This document shows, one piece after another, positions 14,472 through 23,310 of a stretch of 64,000 bases of DNA. The DNA is from Bacteroidales bacterium (lineage in GTDB: Bacteria; Bacteroidota; Bacteroidia; Bacteroidales; UBA932): positions 1 through 64,000 of the forward strand of contig JAFVAU010000010.1 in NCBI GenBank assembly GCA_017480345.1, written 5' to 3'. The notes under the pieces were generated by a model. That model was not told the DNA's origin, made no database searches, and saw only the letters and a program-made list of their open reading frames with translations. The position numbers and the translations under genes were made by a program. Every line of letters begins with the position of its first letter. Positions within the stretch are counted from its first letter, which is position 1.

Positions 14472-17228
14472 ATGGCAGAAAAGGAATTCATCCAGGTTAG
14501 AGGAGCGCGGGCCAACAACCTGCAAAACATCAACGTAGATATTCCCAGGGGGGAATTTGTGGTGGTGACGGGCCTGAGCGGCAGCGGCAAAAGTTCGCTG
14601 GCGTTCGACACCATCTATGCCGAGGGGCAGCGCCGCTACATGGATACGCTCTCTACCTATGCCAAACACTTCATGGGTATCTTGGAGAAGCCGGAAGTGG
14701 AAGAAATCCGGGGACTGAGTCCCATCATTGCCATTGAGCAGAAGACCACCGGCAACAACCCCCGCTCCACGGTGGGAACCATTACGGAAATCTATGACTT
14801 CCTGCGTCTGCTGTATGCCAAAGGCTCCCGCGCCTTCTCGCCGGAAAGCGGCAAGGAGATGGTGCGGTACACGGACGGGCAGATTGTGGATTTGGTGATG
14901 AACCGTTACGCCGGGCGCAAGTGCTACCTGCTCGCTCCCCTCATCCGGGGCCGGAAAGGCCACTACCGCGAGCTGTTTGACCAGCTGCGCAAACGTGGCT
15001 ACACGGAGGTGCGCATAGACGGAGAACTGCTGGAATTGCAGGGCGTAGATGCCCTGGACCGCTACAAACCCCACTTCATCGAGGTGGTGGTGGACCGCCT
15101 GAAGCCCGAAGCCGGAGACGACCGCCGCGTACGGGAGTCCGTGGCCCGTGCGCTCAACGTAGGGAAGGGCTCCCTGGCCGTCCTGGACCAGGAGAGCGGC
15201 GCCCTGGCCCACTTCTCCAAACATCTGGTGGATCCCGAGAGCGGCGTTTCCCTGCAGGAACCCCAGCCACACAGCTTTTCCTTCAACTCCCCGCAGGGTT
15301 ACTGCCCCCACTGCAAGGGTCTGGGAACCATTGTGGACGTGAACATAGACACCATTATCCCGGACCGCAGCAAGTCCGTGGCCGACGGGGCCATCGCCCC
15401 GCTGGGCCGGGTGCGGGAGAACCGCAAGTTCGACATCATCCGCGCCATCGCCCGGAAATACAATTTCAGCCTCTACGACCCCATCGACGCCCTTCCGGAC
15501 GAGGCCGTGAGCCTTTTGGTGTACGGCTCCGAAGACCTGTTCCGTGTGGGAGAGGGCAATCTTTCGGAGATGGAGAGCTGGGGCGGTGTCATAGACAATA
15601 TAGAAGATACCATCACCTGTCCCGTGTGCGGAGGAACGCGCCTGAACCGGGAGGCTCTTTGTTTCCGCGTGGACGGGAAAACCATTCCGGAGGTGGCCGC
15701 CATGGAAATGACGGAACTGCGGCAGTGGCTGGACAAGATTCCCGAAGGCTTTAACCAGCGGGAGAAAAACGTGTCCCGGGATATCCTCAAGGAGTTAAGG
15801 GACCGTGTCCAGTTTATGCTGGACGTGGGACTGGACTATCTGTCACTGGACCGCCCCACGGGCTCCCTTTCCGGCGGCGAAAGCCAGCGCATCCGCCTGG
15901 CCACCCAGATTGGCTCCAAGCTGGTGAACGTGCTCTATATCCTGGACGAGCCTTCCATCGGCCTGCACCAGCGGGACAACCGCAAGCTCATAGCCTCCCT
16001 CAAGGCACTGCGGGACGAGGGCAACTCCGTGATGGTGGTGGAGCATGACGCGGAAACCATGTTCAGCGCCGACTGGCTGGTGGACGTGGGCCCCGGCGCC
16101 GGAGAAAACGGAGGCCGGATCTGTGCCAACGGACCGCTGAAGGAGCTGCTTAAGGGAAAGGTTTCCTCCATCACTTTGGATTACCTTAGGGGGAAGAAAA
16201 CCATTCCCGTGCCCGGCCTCAGGCGGAAGGGAAACGGCCAATACCTCATTCTGAGGGGCGCCACCGGCAACAACCTCAAAAGCGTGGACGTGCGTTTCCC
16301 GCTGGGCTGCCTCATCGGGGTGGCCGGCCTTTCCGGCAGCGGAAAGAGCTCGCTGGTGAACGAGACGCTTATGCCCATCCTCAAGCAGAAATTCTACCGC
16401 TCCAAGGAAAAACCACTGCCATACAGCAGCATCGAGGGCGTTGAGAACATAGACAAGCTCATCGAGATTGACCAGAGTCCCATAGGCCGGACGCCCCGTT
16501 CCAATCCCGCTACCTTCACCTCCGTGTTCGGGGACATCCGCACCCTCTTTGAGGACACGCAGGATGCGAAGGTCCGCGGTTACAAGGCCGGCGTCTTCTC
16601 CTTCAATGTGCCTGGAGGCCGGTGCGAGGAGTGCAAGGGTGCGGGCATCAAGGTGATTGAGATGAACTTCCTGCCCTCCGTGCACGTACCCTGCGAGGTA
16701 TGCGGCGGAACCCGCTACAAGGAAGATATCCTGGCCGTGAAATACAAGGGGAAGAGCATTAACGACGTGCTGGAAATGTCCATCTCCGAGGCCTACGAGT
16801 TCTTCAAGCCCATCCCCAAGATTGCGTCCAAACTCAAGGCCCTGGTAGATGTGGGCCTGGGCTATATCCGTCTGGGACAGAGCGCCGTCACCCTTTCCGG
16901 CGGAGAGAGCCAGCGCATGAAACTGGCGGCCGAGCTCTCCCGTCCTTCCACCGGCAAGACCCTCTACATCCTGGACGAACCCACCACCGGCCTGCACTTT
17001 GAGGATATCAAAGTGCTCATGGGCGTTTTGCAGAGGCTGGTGGATGCCGGCAACACCGTCATCATCATCGAGCACAACCTGGACGTGCTCAAGAGCGTGG
17101 ACTACCTCTTTGACATGGGTCCGGAAGGCGGCCGCAAGGGTGGTCGCATTGTGGCCGAAGGCACGCCGGAAGACCTGGCGCTGGACCCGGCCTCTGTTAC
17201 CGGCCCTTTCTTGAAAGAGGTGTTATAA
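14472..17228 (+). CDS. uvrA: Excinuclease ABC subunit A
   Basis: The damage-recognition ATPase of nucleotide excision repair; works as a dimer with UvrB. The 918-residue protein has two ABC ATPase halves, each with a GLSGSGKSS Walker A and an LSGGESQRI/M signature, and the Cys pairs of its zinc modules (CPHC...CPVC in the first half, CEECKGAG...CEVCGG in the second). The start MAEKEFIQVRG is right after the promoter box. Its last 32 bp overlap, tail to tail, the end of the permease gene on the other strand. Confidence 0.97.
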   Translation: MAEKEFIQVRGARANNLQNINVDIPRGEFVVVTGLSGSGKSSLAFDTIYAEGQRRYMDTLSTYAKHFMGILEKPEVEEIRGLSPIIAIEQKTTGNNPRSTVGTITEIYDFLRLLYAKGSRAFSPESGKEMVRYTDGQIVDLVMNRYAGRKCYLLAPLIRGRKGHYRELFDQLRKRGYTEVRIDGELLELQGVDALDRYKPHFIEVVVDRLKPEAGDDRRVRESVARALNVGKGSLAVLDQESGALAHFSKHLVDPESGVSLQEPQPHSFSFNSPQGYCPHCKGLGTIVDVNIDTIIPDRSKSVADGAIAPLGRVRENRKFDIIRAIARKYNFSLYDPIDALPDEAVSLLVYGSEDLFRVGEGNLSEMESWGGVIDNIEDTITCPVCGGTRLNREALCFRVDGKTIPEVAAMEMTELRQWLDKIPEGFNQREKNVSRDILKELRDRVQFMLDVGLDYLSLDRPTGSLSGGESQRIRLATQIGSKLVNVLYILDEPSIGLHQRDNRKLIASLKALRDEGNSVMVVEHDAETMFSADWLVDVGPGAGENGGRICANGPLKELLKGKVSSITLDYLRGKKTIPVPGLRRKGNGQYLILRGATGNNLKSVDVRFPLGCLIGVAGLSGSGKSSLVNETLMPILKQKFYRSKEKPLPYSSIEGVENIDKLIEIDQSPIGRTPRSNPATFTSVFGDIRTLFEDTQDAKVRGYKAGVFSFNVPGGRCEECKGAGIKVIEMNFLPSVHVPCEVCGGTRYKEDILAVKYKGKSINDVLEMSISEAYEFFKPIPKIASKLKALVDVGLGYIRLGQSAVTLSGGESQRMKLAAELSRPSTGKTLYILDEPTTGLHFEDIKVLMGVLQRLVDAGNTVIIIEHNLDVLKSVDYLFDMGPEGGRKGGRIVAEGTPEDLALDPASVTGPFLKEVL

Positions 17229-18456
17229 ACTGGCCGATACCCCAGCAGAGGGTGGCTACGGCCATGCCGTTGATGGAGGCAAAGCCCCAGTTCACCAGGT
17301 TGGCCACGATGGCACCGGCCACCACACCGATGATGGCACTCCAATCCACCACCTTCTCTTCCACCTTCTTTCCCCGGTTCAGGAAATAGTGTAGGATGAG
17401 GATGATGCCCACGGGAGGCAGGGTGGCATTGAGGACATTGAGCCAGTCGCAGAAATTCCAGTACAGCCAGATAGAAGCCACCGTGCCGATGGCGCCGGAC
17501 ACAAACACCATCGTCTTCTTGGGGAAGCCGAAGATGTTGGAAAGGCCCAGGCCGGCCGTGTAAAGGGCATTGTCGTTGGTGGTCCAGATGTTCAGGCCCA
17601 GGACCAGGATGGCCAGGTAGAAGAGGTTCAGGTTCAGCATCACCTCAAAGATGTCGTTACCGCCGGCGTAGATGCTGGAGACGGCGCCGAATAAGAACAT
17701 GAGGCTGTTACCCAGGAAGAAAGCCACTACCGTAATGATGAGCCCCATCTTGCCGCTTTTGGCAAAACGCGTGAAGTTGGGCGTTGCCGTTCCGCCGGAA
17801 ACGAAACTTCCCACCACCAGGCCGGCGCCGGCGATGATTCCCATATCCTTGGTGCCCTTGGCAAACTGTTCCACCAGGCCGGTGTCTCCGTTACGGATGG
17901 CCAGAATCATGGCTACCGTACCCAGAATGGCCACGGCGGGGACAGCCACATAGCTGATAATGGTAAGGCTCTTGATTCCGTAGTAGGCCGTAGAAGTCAT
18001 GAGCACACCGGCAATGGCCACCAACAGGTAGCTCTCCAGGGGCATATTGTCCGGAGCCACATCCAGACCCATTATTTCCTTGGCGACGGGGATGGCGAAC
18101 ATGGCCAGACCTACGCCGAACCATCCTGTCTGCGTGAAACTGATCATCGCACTGGGAAGCCAGCTGCCTTTGGTGCCAAAACTGCGGCGCGCCAGCATAT
18201 CCAGGGTGAGACCGCTTTCGGCACCAATCCAACCCAGGGCTCCGGTATACGCCGCCAGGATGAGGCCGCCCAGCAGCATAGCCCACAGGAAGCCATACCA
18301 GTCCAAGCCGTTGGCCAGTTGCTGGCCCACCCACATGCTGGCGCTGAAGAAGGTGAAGCCCAGCATCACCATAAACATGCTCAAATTGCTTTTGCGGCCA
18401 GCCTTGTCTACGGTCGAGGTGGTGTAATCCACATCGATGATCTTGTTGTTATTCAT
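17197..18456 (-). CDS. NCS1-family nucleobase permease, CodB-like
   Basis: Inner-membrane symporter for a nucleobase, most like cytosine permease CodB: the N-terminal stretch GFTFFSASMWVG, then GAESGLTLDMLARRSFG and QTGWFGVGLAMFAIPV closely follow E. coli CodB. About 12 hydrophobic segments in 419 residues. The start is set at MNNNKIIDVDY, which overlaps the stop of the upstream phosphoribosyltransferase by 8 bp. No cytosine deaminase is adjacent, so a base salvaged directly by the phosphoribosyltransferase is as likely as cytosine (inference). The 3-prime end overlaps uvrA by 32 bp. Confidence 0.88.
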   Translation of the reverse strand: MNNNKIIDVDYTTSTVDKAGRKSNLSMFMVMLGFTFFSASMWVGQQLANGLDWYGFLWAMLLGGLILAAYTGALGWIGAESGLTLDMLARRSFGTKGSWLPSAMISFTQTGWFGVGLAMFAIPVAKEIMGLDVAPDNMPLESYLLVAIAGVLMTSTAYYGIKSLTIISYVAVPAVAILGTVAMILAIRNGDTGLVEQFAKGTKDMGIIAGAGLVVGSFVSGGTATPNFTRFAKSGKMGLIITVVAFFLGNSLMFLFGAVSSIYAGGNDIFEVMLNLNLFYLAILVLGLNIWTTNDNALYTAGLGLSNIFGFPKKTMVFVSGAIGTVASIWLYWNFCDWLNVLNATLPPVGIILILHYFLNRGKKVEEKVVDWSAIIGVVAGAIVANLVNWGFASINGMAVATLCWGIGQFITPLSRKGR

Positions 18457-19534
18457 ATTGCTGTAAGTTTGTTTTAATAGCTTGGATGCGCTCCGTGGCA
18501 ATACTCTCCAGCGGCAGGGTGGAGGCCCTCTTCAGGAATTCCGTCTCATCGGCCCAAAGGGTTTCCAGGCCTTCATCCTTCAGGTCTTCAAAGCGGTTCA
18601 CGGCCAGCCACTGCTCAAAAGAAAGAGGATTGTCGAAGCCCAGTTTCTCTCCCGCCAGTTTAGCGAGGTCTATCCTGTCGGCCCGGCTCCGGATGTCTTC
18701 CCAATACTCCAGGACTTCCCGGAAATGGAGCGGAATTTCGTAGCGACGGGCGCCGCCATCATAGATGATGCACTTTTCCAGGATGGAACAGGGATGGTCC
18801 AGGACATAGCGCCGGAACTCGGGAGCCACTACGCCGCCCTTCCAGCCAAAGTCTATGTCCGGGACATTGATGCCCGTAACGCCGGCAGACTCGTAAACCG
18901 TGAAAACGCCTTCGTAAAAGAAACATTCAAAGCCCTCGAACTCCGGGAAGATCCGGCGGATTTCCTCCGTCTTTTTCTCCATCAGCTCAATGGCGCGGGT
19001 GCCGCCCACCGTGAAGAAAATGATTTTGCGGATACTGCCTCCCTGGCGGCGGAAACGGTCCATCACTTGGTCCAGGCACAGGCGAAGCGTATCTCCGGTG
19101 GCAATGATATCCCCTATGACAAGGGTGCGGTCCCGGGTAATGCGCAGCTTCTCGTACTTGATTTCCAGACCGGTGATGACATGGTCCTGAATGATGCGCT
19201 CGCAGGAGACGAAATGGATGTCACTTACTCGGACGCCGCTTTTGAAACAGGCCTCCTCCACGGGATAGTTCAGTCCTCCCCGAAGGATGGTAAGGATGTC
19301 CACCTCCTTGCCCCCGGAAGGGAACAGGTGCTGCAAGGCGGCCACGGTGGCGGGAAGCATACACCGGTAGGTATCGAAGCCCACCACCTCCGGGAACGTC
19401 ATCAGACGCCGGGTCCCTTCATGGCTGAGAATGAAATATCGGTTGACAAACTGCCCGGACAGCAGTTCATACACCTTTGTATCTTGCAGCAGCCCTACAG
19501 AACGAAGGGTTGTCTTATGCAAACATATGGACAT
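18449..19534 (-). CDS. Phosphoribosyltransferase-domain protein of unknown substrate
   Basis: A 361-residue protein. Residues about 30-200 form a type I phosphoribosyltransferase: the pyrophosphate loop is ILRGG (83-87) and the PRPP loop is TLVIGDIIATGDT (137-149). The remaining 160 residues, rich in charged helices, are not recognised and make it much longer than xanthine, uracil or adenine phosphoribosyltransferases. Its stop overlaps the start of the CodB-like permease, so uptake and first use of a base are probably coupled. A promoter TTG-20-TATTTTTG lies upstream, and a 9-bp hairpin with one mismatch (19542-19562) sits at the mRNA 5-prime end. Confidence 0.78.
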   Translation of the reverse strand: MSICLHKTTLRSVGLLQDTKVYELLSGQFVNRYFILSHEGTRRLMTFPEVVGFDTYRCMLPATVAALQHLFPSGGKEVDILTILRGGLNYPVEEACFKSGVRVSDIHFVSCERIIQDHVITGLEIKYEKLRITRDRTLVIGDIIATGDTLRLCLDQVMDRFRRQGGSIRKIIFFTVGGTRAIELMEKKTEEIRRIFPEFEGFECFFYEGVFTVYESAGVTGINVPDIDFGWKGGVVAPEFRRYVLDHPCSILEKCIIYDGGARRYEIPLHFREVLEYWEDIRSRADRIDLAKLAGEKLGFDNPLSFEQWLAVNRFEDLKDEGLETLWADETEFLKRASTLPLESIATERIQAIKTNLQQYE

Positions 19535-19565
19535 AAAAATTCCCGATTAGAATCTAACCGGGATA

Positions 19566-19596
19566 CAAAAATAAGAGAAAAAGGGTGAAATAGCAA
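19566..19596 (-). promoter_or_regulatory. Promoter of the phosphoribosyltransferase-permease operon
   Basis: On the minus strand: TTG (complement of 19594-19596), 20 nt, TATTTTTG (complement of 19566-19573). It lies between the GNAT stop and the phosphoribosyltransferase start. Confidence 0.75.
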
Positions 19597-19600
19597 ATTT

Positions 19601-20089
19601 TTATTGCACCCGCTGGTAGGCAAGGCGGGGAGCGCCGTTTTTCAGGTAGATGATGCCGCAGTAGGAGAAGCCGTGGCGCGCCAGCAGCCCCTGCATGATC
19701 TTGTTGTCTCGGTGGGTGTCTATGCGGATGTTGCCGCTAAGGGCCGATGTATAGTCGATGATGCCCTTGAAGACGCCGTGCACCGAGAGCAGGCTGGCAA
19801 TGCGGTGGATCACATAATAGGGCGTGCTGTCTTCCAGCCAGGCGCCGTCTTCAATATAGGAATAGGTGGGCTCCGGACCGGGGATGCAGGCAAAGTAGCC
19901 CACCACGGCGCCATCGGCCTCGAAGACCCGGCCCACGCCGGCCTCCAGATCGGCCTCTATCATTTCCCGGGTGGGATAACCGTCCGGCCATTGAAAGGGG
20001 TTGCCCGAGGCACGCATGATGCCCCGGGCAGCTTCCAAAACGGTCATGATGGCGGGAATGTCCGCCGTATCGGCCTGCCTTACAGTCAT
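19601..20089 (-). CDS. GNAT-family N-acetyltransferase
   Basis: A 162-residue acetyl-CoA-dependent acyltransferase. The GNAT fold is seen from the N-terminal VRQADTADIPAIMTVLEAAR through IASLLSVHGVFKGIIDY (the acetyl-CoA region) to the C-terminal RHGFSYCGIIYLKNGAPRLAYQR. Substrate unknown. Its ATG lies directly next to the stop of the acyl-CoA synthetase gene upstream, so it is the last gene of that operon. Confidence 0.85.
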   Translation of the reverse strand: MTVRQADTADIPAIMTVLEAARGIMRASGNPFQWPDGYPTREMIEADLEAGVGRVFEADGAVVGYFACIPGPEPTYSYIEDGAWLEDSTPYYVIHRIASLLSVHGVFKGIIDYTSALSGNIRIDTHRDNKIMQGLLARHGFSYCGIIYLKNGAPRLAYQRVQ

Positions 20090-22012
20090 TTACTGGATGG
20101 CGGCCAGGTTGCGGGCGTTGTGGATGTCCTTGCCTTCTGCGGTGTAAAGGTAATCCAGCAGGTCTGCATAATGCTCTTCTACTTTGCCGCGCACAATCTT
20201 CATGGTGGAGTTCATCATCTTGTTGGCGATGGTGAATTCCTCGTCGCAGATACCCACGGCGCTGGGCAGCCAGCGCTCCGGGAACATGCCTTCACGCTTG
20301 CCTCCCTTCTTGTAGGAGTCCACATCGGCCTGGATGAGGTCCAGCATGTAGAGCTTGCCTTCCTTGGAGGCGGGGTCCAGTCCGTGTTTGGTGGCGGCTT
20401 CGGCCAGGGCGGCCTTGTCCGGAACCATGAGGGCTACGCAGTACGGCTTCTGGTTGTTGTGCAGCACGCAGGCGTTCACCCACTTGGAGGTTTCCGTGAG
20501 GTTGTCCTCGAAGCCTTCCGGGCTGTACTTCTCTCCGTCGGAAGAGATGAGGAGGCTCTTGAACCGGCCCACCACATACAGGAATTCCGGATCTTCGGGG
20601 CAGATGTAACCCATGTCTCCGGTGTGGAGCCAGCCGTCCACCACCGTATCGGCCGTGGCCTTGGGGTTCTTCCAATAACCGGCCATCACGTTTTCTCCGC
20701 GGATGACAATCTCTCCGCGGGTGCCGTGGGGTACCTCGTTACCTTCGGCATCCAGGATGACGCAGTCCATGGGCTTCACGATACGGCCTGAGGAGCCGAA
20801 GCGGGCATGCCCCATGGAATTGGCGCAGATGATGGGCGTGGCTTCCGTGAGGCCGTAGCCCTGGAACATGGGCATGCCCACGGCGCAGAAGAAGCGCTGC
20901 AGCTCAATGTCCAGCAGGGCGCCGCCGCCCACGAAGAACTTCATGCGGCCGCCGAAACTCTCCCGTACCTTGGAGAAGACCAGTTTGTCAAACAGGGACA
21001 CCAGGGGCTTTCTCCAGAAGGTTCCGCCGGTACCGGCGTTGTAATATTCCTTGTTGTATTTGATGGCGTTGTTCAGGGCGAAGTAGAAGAGTTTCTCCGT
21101 GAAACCGCCCTTCTTCTTGATGGCGCCTTCGATGTTCTTCTTGAAGTTGCGGGCCAGGGCCGGAACGGAGAGCATCACGTGCGGACGCACCTCGGAGATG
21201 GCCACAGGGACGTTCCTGAGGGTGGCCAGGGCATTCTTTCCGATGGGCACGAAGGCGATGGAGCCGCCGTAGAACATCATGGTGTACATGCCGGCCACGT
21301 GGGCGAAGCAGTGGTCCAGCGGAAGGATGATGAGCATGACGTCTTTCTCGCCGATGGAGATGACGGAGTTGCCTTGGGCCACGTTGGCGGTGTAGTTGCG
21401 CTGGGTAAGGAGAATGCCCTTGGGATCCGCCGTGGTGCCGGAAGTGTAGGAAATGTTGGCATAGTCGTCCGGGCCGATGGATTTGTAACGGGCCACGAAT
21501 TCATCCCTGTGGGCGTTGAGGAACTCGTTACCCATCTTCTGGACCTCGCTCATGCGGATTTCCTTGGGCTCCAGGGAGTCGTAGTCGAAGGCGGTGTCGT
21601 CAAAGACAATCACCTTTTCCACGGCGGGGCATTCCGGAAGGATGGCGCGGATCTTGGGCAGGTGGTTGCCGGACACCAGGATCCATTTGGAATCCGAGTG
21701 GTTGATGCGGAAGATGAGGTCTTTCCCTTCTCCCAGGTTCACGGAGAGGGGGACGTCGGTGGCTCCGGCATACATGGCGCCCAGCTCGGCCAGGATCCAC
21801 ATGGCGCGGCTCTCGGACAGGAGGGCTATCTTGTCTCCCTTCTTTACGCCCAGGGACATGAGGCCGGCGCCGATGCGGTAGGCTTCCTCGCGGGTCTGGC
21901 CCTGGGTGATTTCTTTCCACGTTCCGTCCACCTTCTCACGAAGGTACACGTGATTTTCAAACTGGTGGGAGTACTTCTCTACGAAGTCGATGATGGTTGT
22001 TCTTTCTGCCAT
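20090..22012 (-). CDS. Long-chain acyl-CoA synthetase (AMP-binding enzyme)
   Basis: Activates a fatty acid with ATP and CoA. A 640-residue ANL-superfamily enzyme with the phosphate-binding signature YTSGTTADPKGILLT near residue 190, GYGLTEATPIICAN in the middle and WLHTGDMGY near residue 450. Bacteroidetes carry several of these, usually annotated fadD or AMP-binding protein; chain length cannot be read. It lies 8 bp after the first deoxynucleoside kinase gene and is followed at once by GNAT. Confidence 0.9.
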   Translation of the reverse strand: MAERTTIIDFVEKYSHQFENHVYLREKVDGTWKEITQGQTREEAYRIGAGLMSLGVKKGDKIALLSESRAMWILAELGAMYAGATDVPLSVNLGEGKDLIFRINHSDSKWILVSGNHLPKIRAILPECPAVEKVIVFDDTAFDYDSLEPKEIRMSEVQKMGNEFLNAHRDEFVARYKSIGPDDYANISYTSGTTADPKGILLTQRNYTANVAQGNSVISIGEKDVMLIILPLDHCFAHVAGMYTMMFYGGSIAFVPIGKNALATLRNVPVAISEVRPHVMLSVPALARNFKKNIEGAIKKKGGFTEKLFYFALNNAIKYNKEYYNAGTGGTFWRKPLVSLFDKLVFSKVRESFGGRMKFFVGGGALLDIELQRFFCAVGMPMFQGYGLTEATPIICANSMGHARFGSSGRIVKPMDCVILDAEGNEVPHGTRGEIVIRGENVMAGYWKNPKATADTVVDGWLHTGDMGYICPEDPEFLYVVGRFKSLLISSDGEKYSPEGFEDNLTETSKWVNACVLHNNQKPYCVALMVPDKAALAEAATKHGLDPASKEGKLYMLDLIQADVDSYKKGGKREGMFPERWLPSAVGICDEEFTIANKMMNSTMKIVRGKVEEHYADLLDYLYTAEGKDIHNARNLAAIQ

Positions 22013-22020
22013 AATTTAAG

Positions 22021-22641
22021 TTATTCTGTAGGGAAAAGGCCATAGAGTTCCGCGTCTATCTTGTCCGTGATAGTCTGGAAGTCTTCGGGCTTGTTCTCAA
22101 ATTTTATATTGTCTACGTCAATAATCAGGAGGCGGGACTTGTAGTCCTTGATCCAGTCTTCGTAACGCTGGTTCAGGCCGGTGATATAGTCTATGCGGAT
22201 GGAACGCTCGTACTCGCGGCCGCGTTTCTGAATCTGGGCAATCAGGTTGGGGATGCTGGAGCGCAGGTAAATTAGGAGGTCCGGCGGGTTCACCAGGGAC
22301 ATCATGAGGTCAAAGAGGTCGCTGTAGTTTTCAAAGTCCCGGGTGGACATGAGCCCCATGGCGTGCAGGTTGGGAGCGAAGATGCGGGCGTCCTCATAGA
22401 TGGTACGGTCCTGGATAATCACCTCCTTGTGCTTGGAGATTTCCACCACGTCCTGAAAACGCTTGTTCAGGAAGTAAATCTGGAGGTTGAAGGACCAGCG
22501 CTCCATGTCTTCGTAGAAATCGGCCAGGTAGGGGTTGAAATCCACGGATTCGAACTTGGGCGTCCAGCCGTAGTGGGCGGCCAGCATTTTGGTGAGGGTG
22601 GTCTTGCCACTTCCTATGTTTCCGGCAATAGCGATATGCAT
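22021..22641 (-). CDS. Deoxynucleoside kinase (copy 1)
   Basis: Phosphorylates deoxynucleosides for salvage. 206 residues with P-loop GNIGSGKTT (7-15), the substrate motif DRTIYEDARIF and the lid region QKRGREYERSIRIDY. It is a paralogue of the next upstream gene; the two are about half identical and in tandem 11 bp apart. Tandem deoxyadenosine/deoxyguanosine kinases of this type are known from lactobacilli, where the subunits pair; the same is possible here. Substrate of each copy unknown. Confidence 0.88.
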   Translation of the reverse strand: MHIAIAGNIGSGKTTLTKMLAAHYGWTPKFESVDFNPYLADFYEDMERWSFNLQIYFLNKRFQDVVEISKHKEVIIQDRTIYEDARIFAPNLHAMGLMSTRDFENYSDLFDLMMSLVNPPDLLIYLRSSIPNLIAQIQKRGREYERSIRIDYITGLNQRYEDWIKDYKSRLLIIDVDNIKFENKPEDFQTITDKIDAELYGLFPTE

Positions 22642-22652
22642 GGTTGCGTCTG

Positions 22653-23264
22653 TTAAAATAATCCGTATAGTTCCGCGTCAATGCGGTCTGTGATGGCGGA
22701 GAAGTCTTCTTCCCGGTTCAGGAAGTCCAGCTTGTCCGCATCTATGGTGATGAGCCGTCCCTTGTAGGAGGCGATCCACTCTTCGTAGCGCTGGTTCAGG
22801 CCGCTCAGGTAGTCGATGGAGATGCTCTGCTCATACTCCCGGCCCCGTTTCTGGATCTGGGCCACCAGATGGGGGATGCTGCTCTTGAGGTAAATCATCA
22901 GGTCCGGTTCCTTCACCACTTCCATCATCACGTTGAAGGTGTCCATGTAGGTGTTGTAATCCCGCTGCGACAGATTCCCCTGGGCGTAGTTGTTGGCCAC
23001 GAAGATATGTACTCCTTCAAAAAGCGTGCGGTCCTGGATGATGACGTCCTTGGACTTGGAAATTTCCAGCACGTCGTGCAGGCGCTGCTGCAGGAAGTAC
23101 ATCTCCAGGGCGAAGGACCAGCGCTTGATGTCTGCGTAGTAATCTTCCAGATAGGGATTGTAGGTGACGGATTCGAATTTGGGGGTCCAGCCGTAGTGGC
23201 GGGCCAAAAGCGTGGTGAGCGTGGTTTTTCCGCTGCCGATATTCCCTGCAATTCCTATGTGCAT
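22653..23264 (-). CDS. Deoxynucleoside kinase (copy 2)
   Basis: A 203-residue paralogue of the downstream kinase. The start is MHIGIAGNIGSGKTT, matching copy 1; the 59 codons further up are not homologous and would run into the divergent gene. P-loop at 7-15. The DR motif is DRTLFEGVHIF instead of DRTIYEDARIF, a change in the substrate pocket that hints at a different preference. First gene of the kinase-kinase-acyl-CoA synthetase-GNAT run. A weak -7 box (CAACTTTG) is upstream. Confidence 0.88.
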   Translation of the reverse strand: MHIGIAGNIGSGKTTLTTLLARHYGWTPKFESVTYNPYLEDYYADIKRWSFALEMYFLQQRLHDVLEISKSKDVIIQDRTLFEGVHIFVANNYAQGNLSQRDYNTYMDTFNVMMEVVKEPDLMIYLKSSIPHLVAQIQKRGREYEQSISIDYLSGLNQRYEEWIASYKGRLITIDADKLDFLNREEDFSAITDRIDAELYGLF

Positions 23265-23295
23265 ATTATATTCTACAAAGTTGGCAAAAAGTTCG

Positions 23296-23303
23296 TAAAT
23301 TTG
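23296..23303 (+). promoter_or_regulatory. Promoter -7 box of the MBL hydrolase operon
   Basis: TAAATTTG ends 7 nt before the ATG at 23311. No TTG at the expected distance. Confidence 0.6.
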
Positions 23304-23310
23304 CAAAGCT

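Noticed and set aside
19542-19562. Riboswitch in front of the phosphoribosyltransferase
   Set aside because: Only one short hairpin is present, too small for a known riboswitch class.
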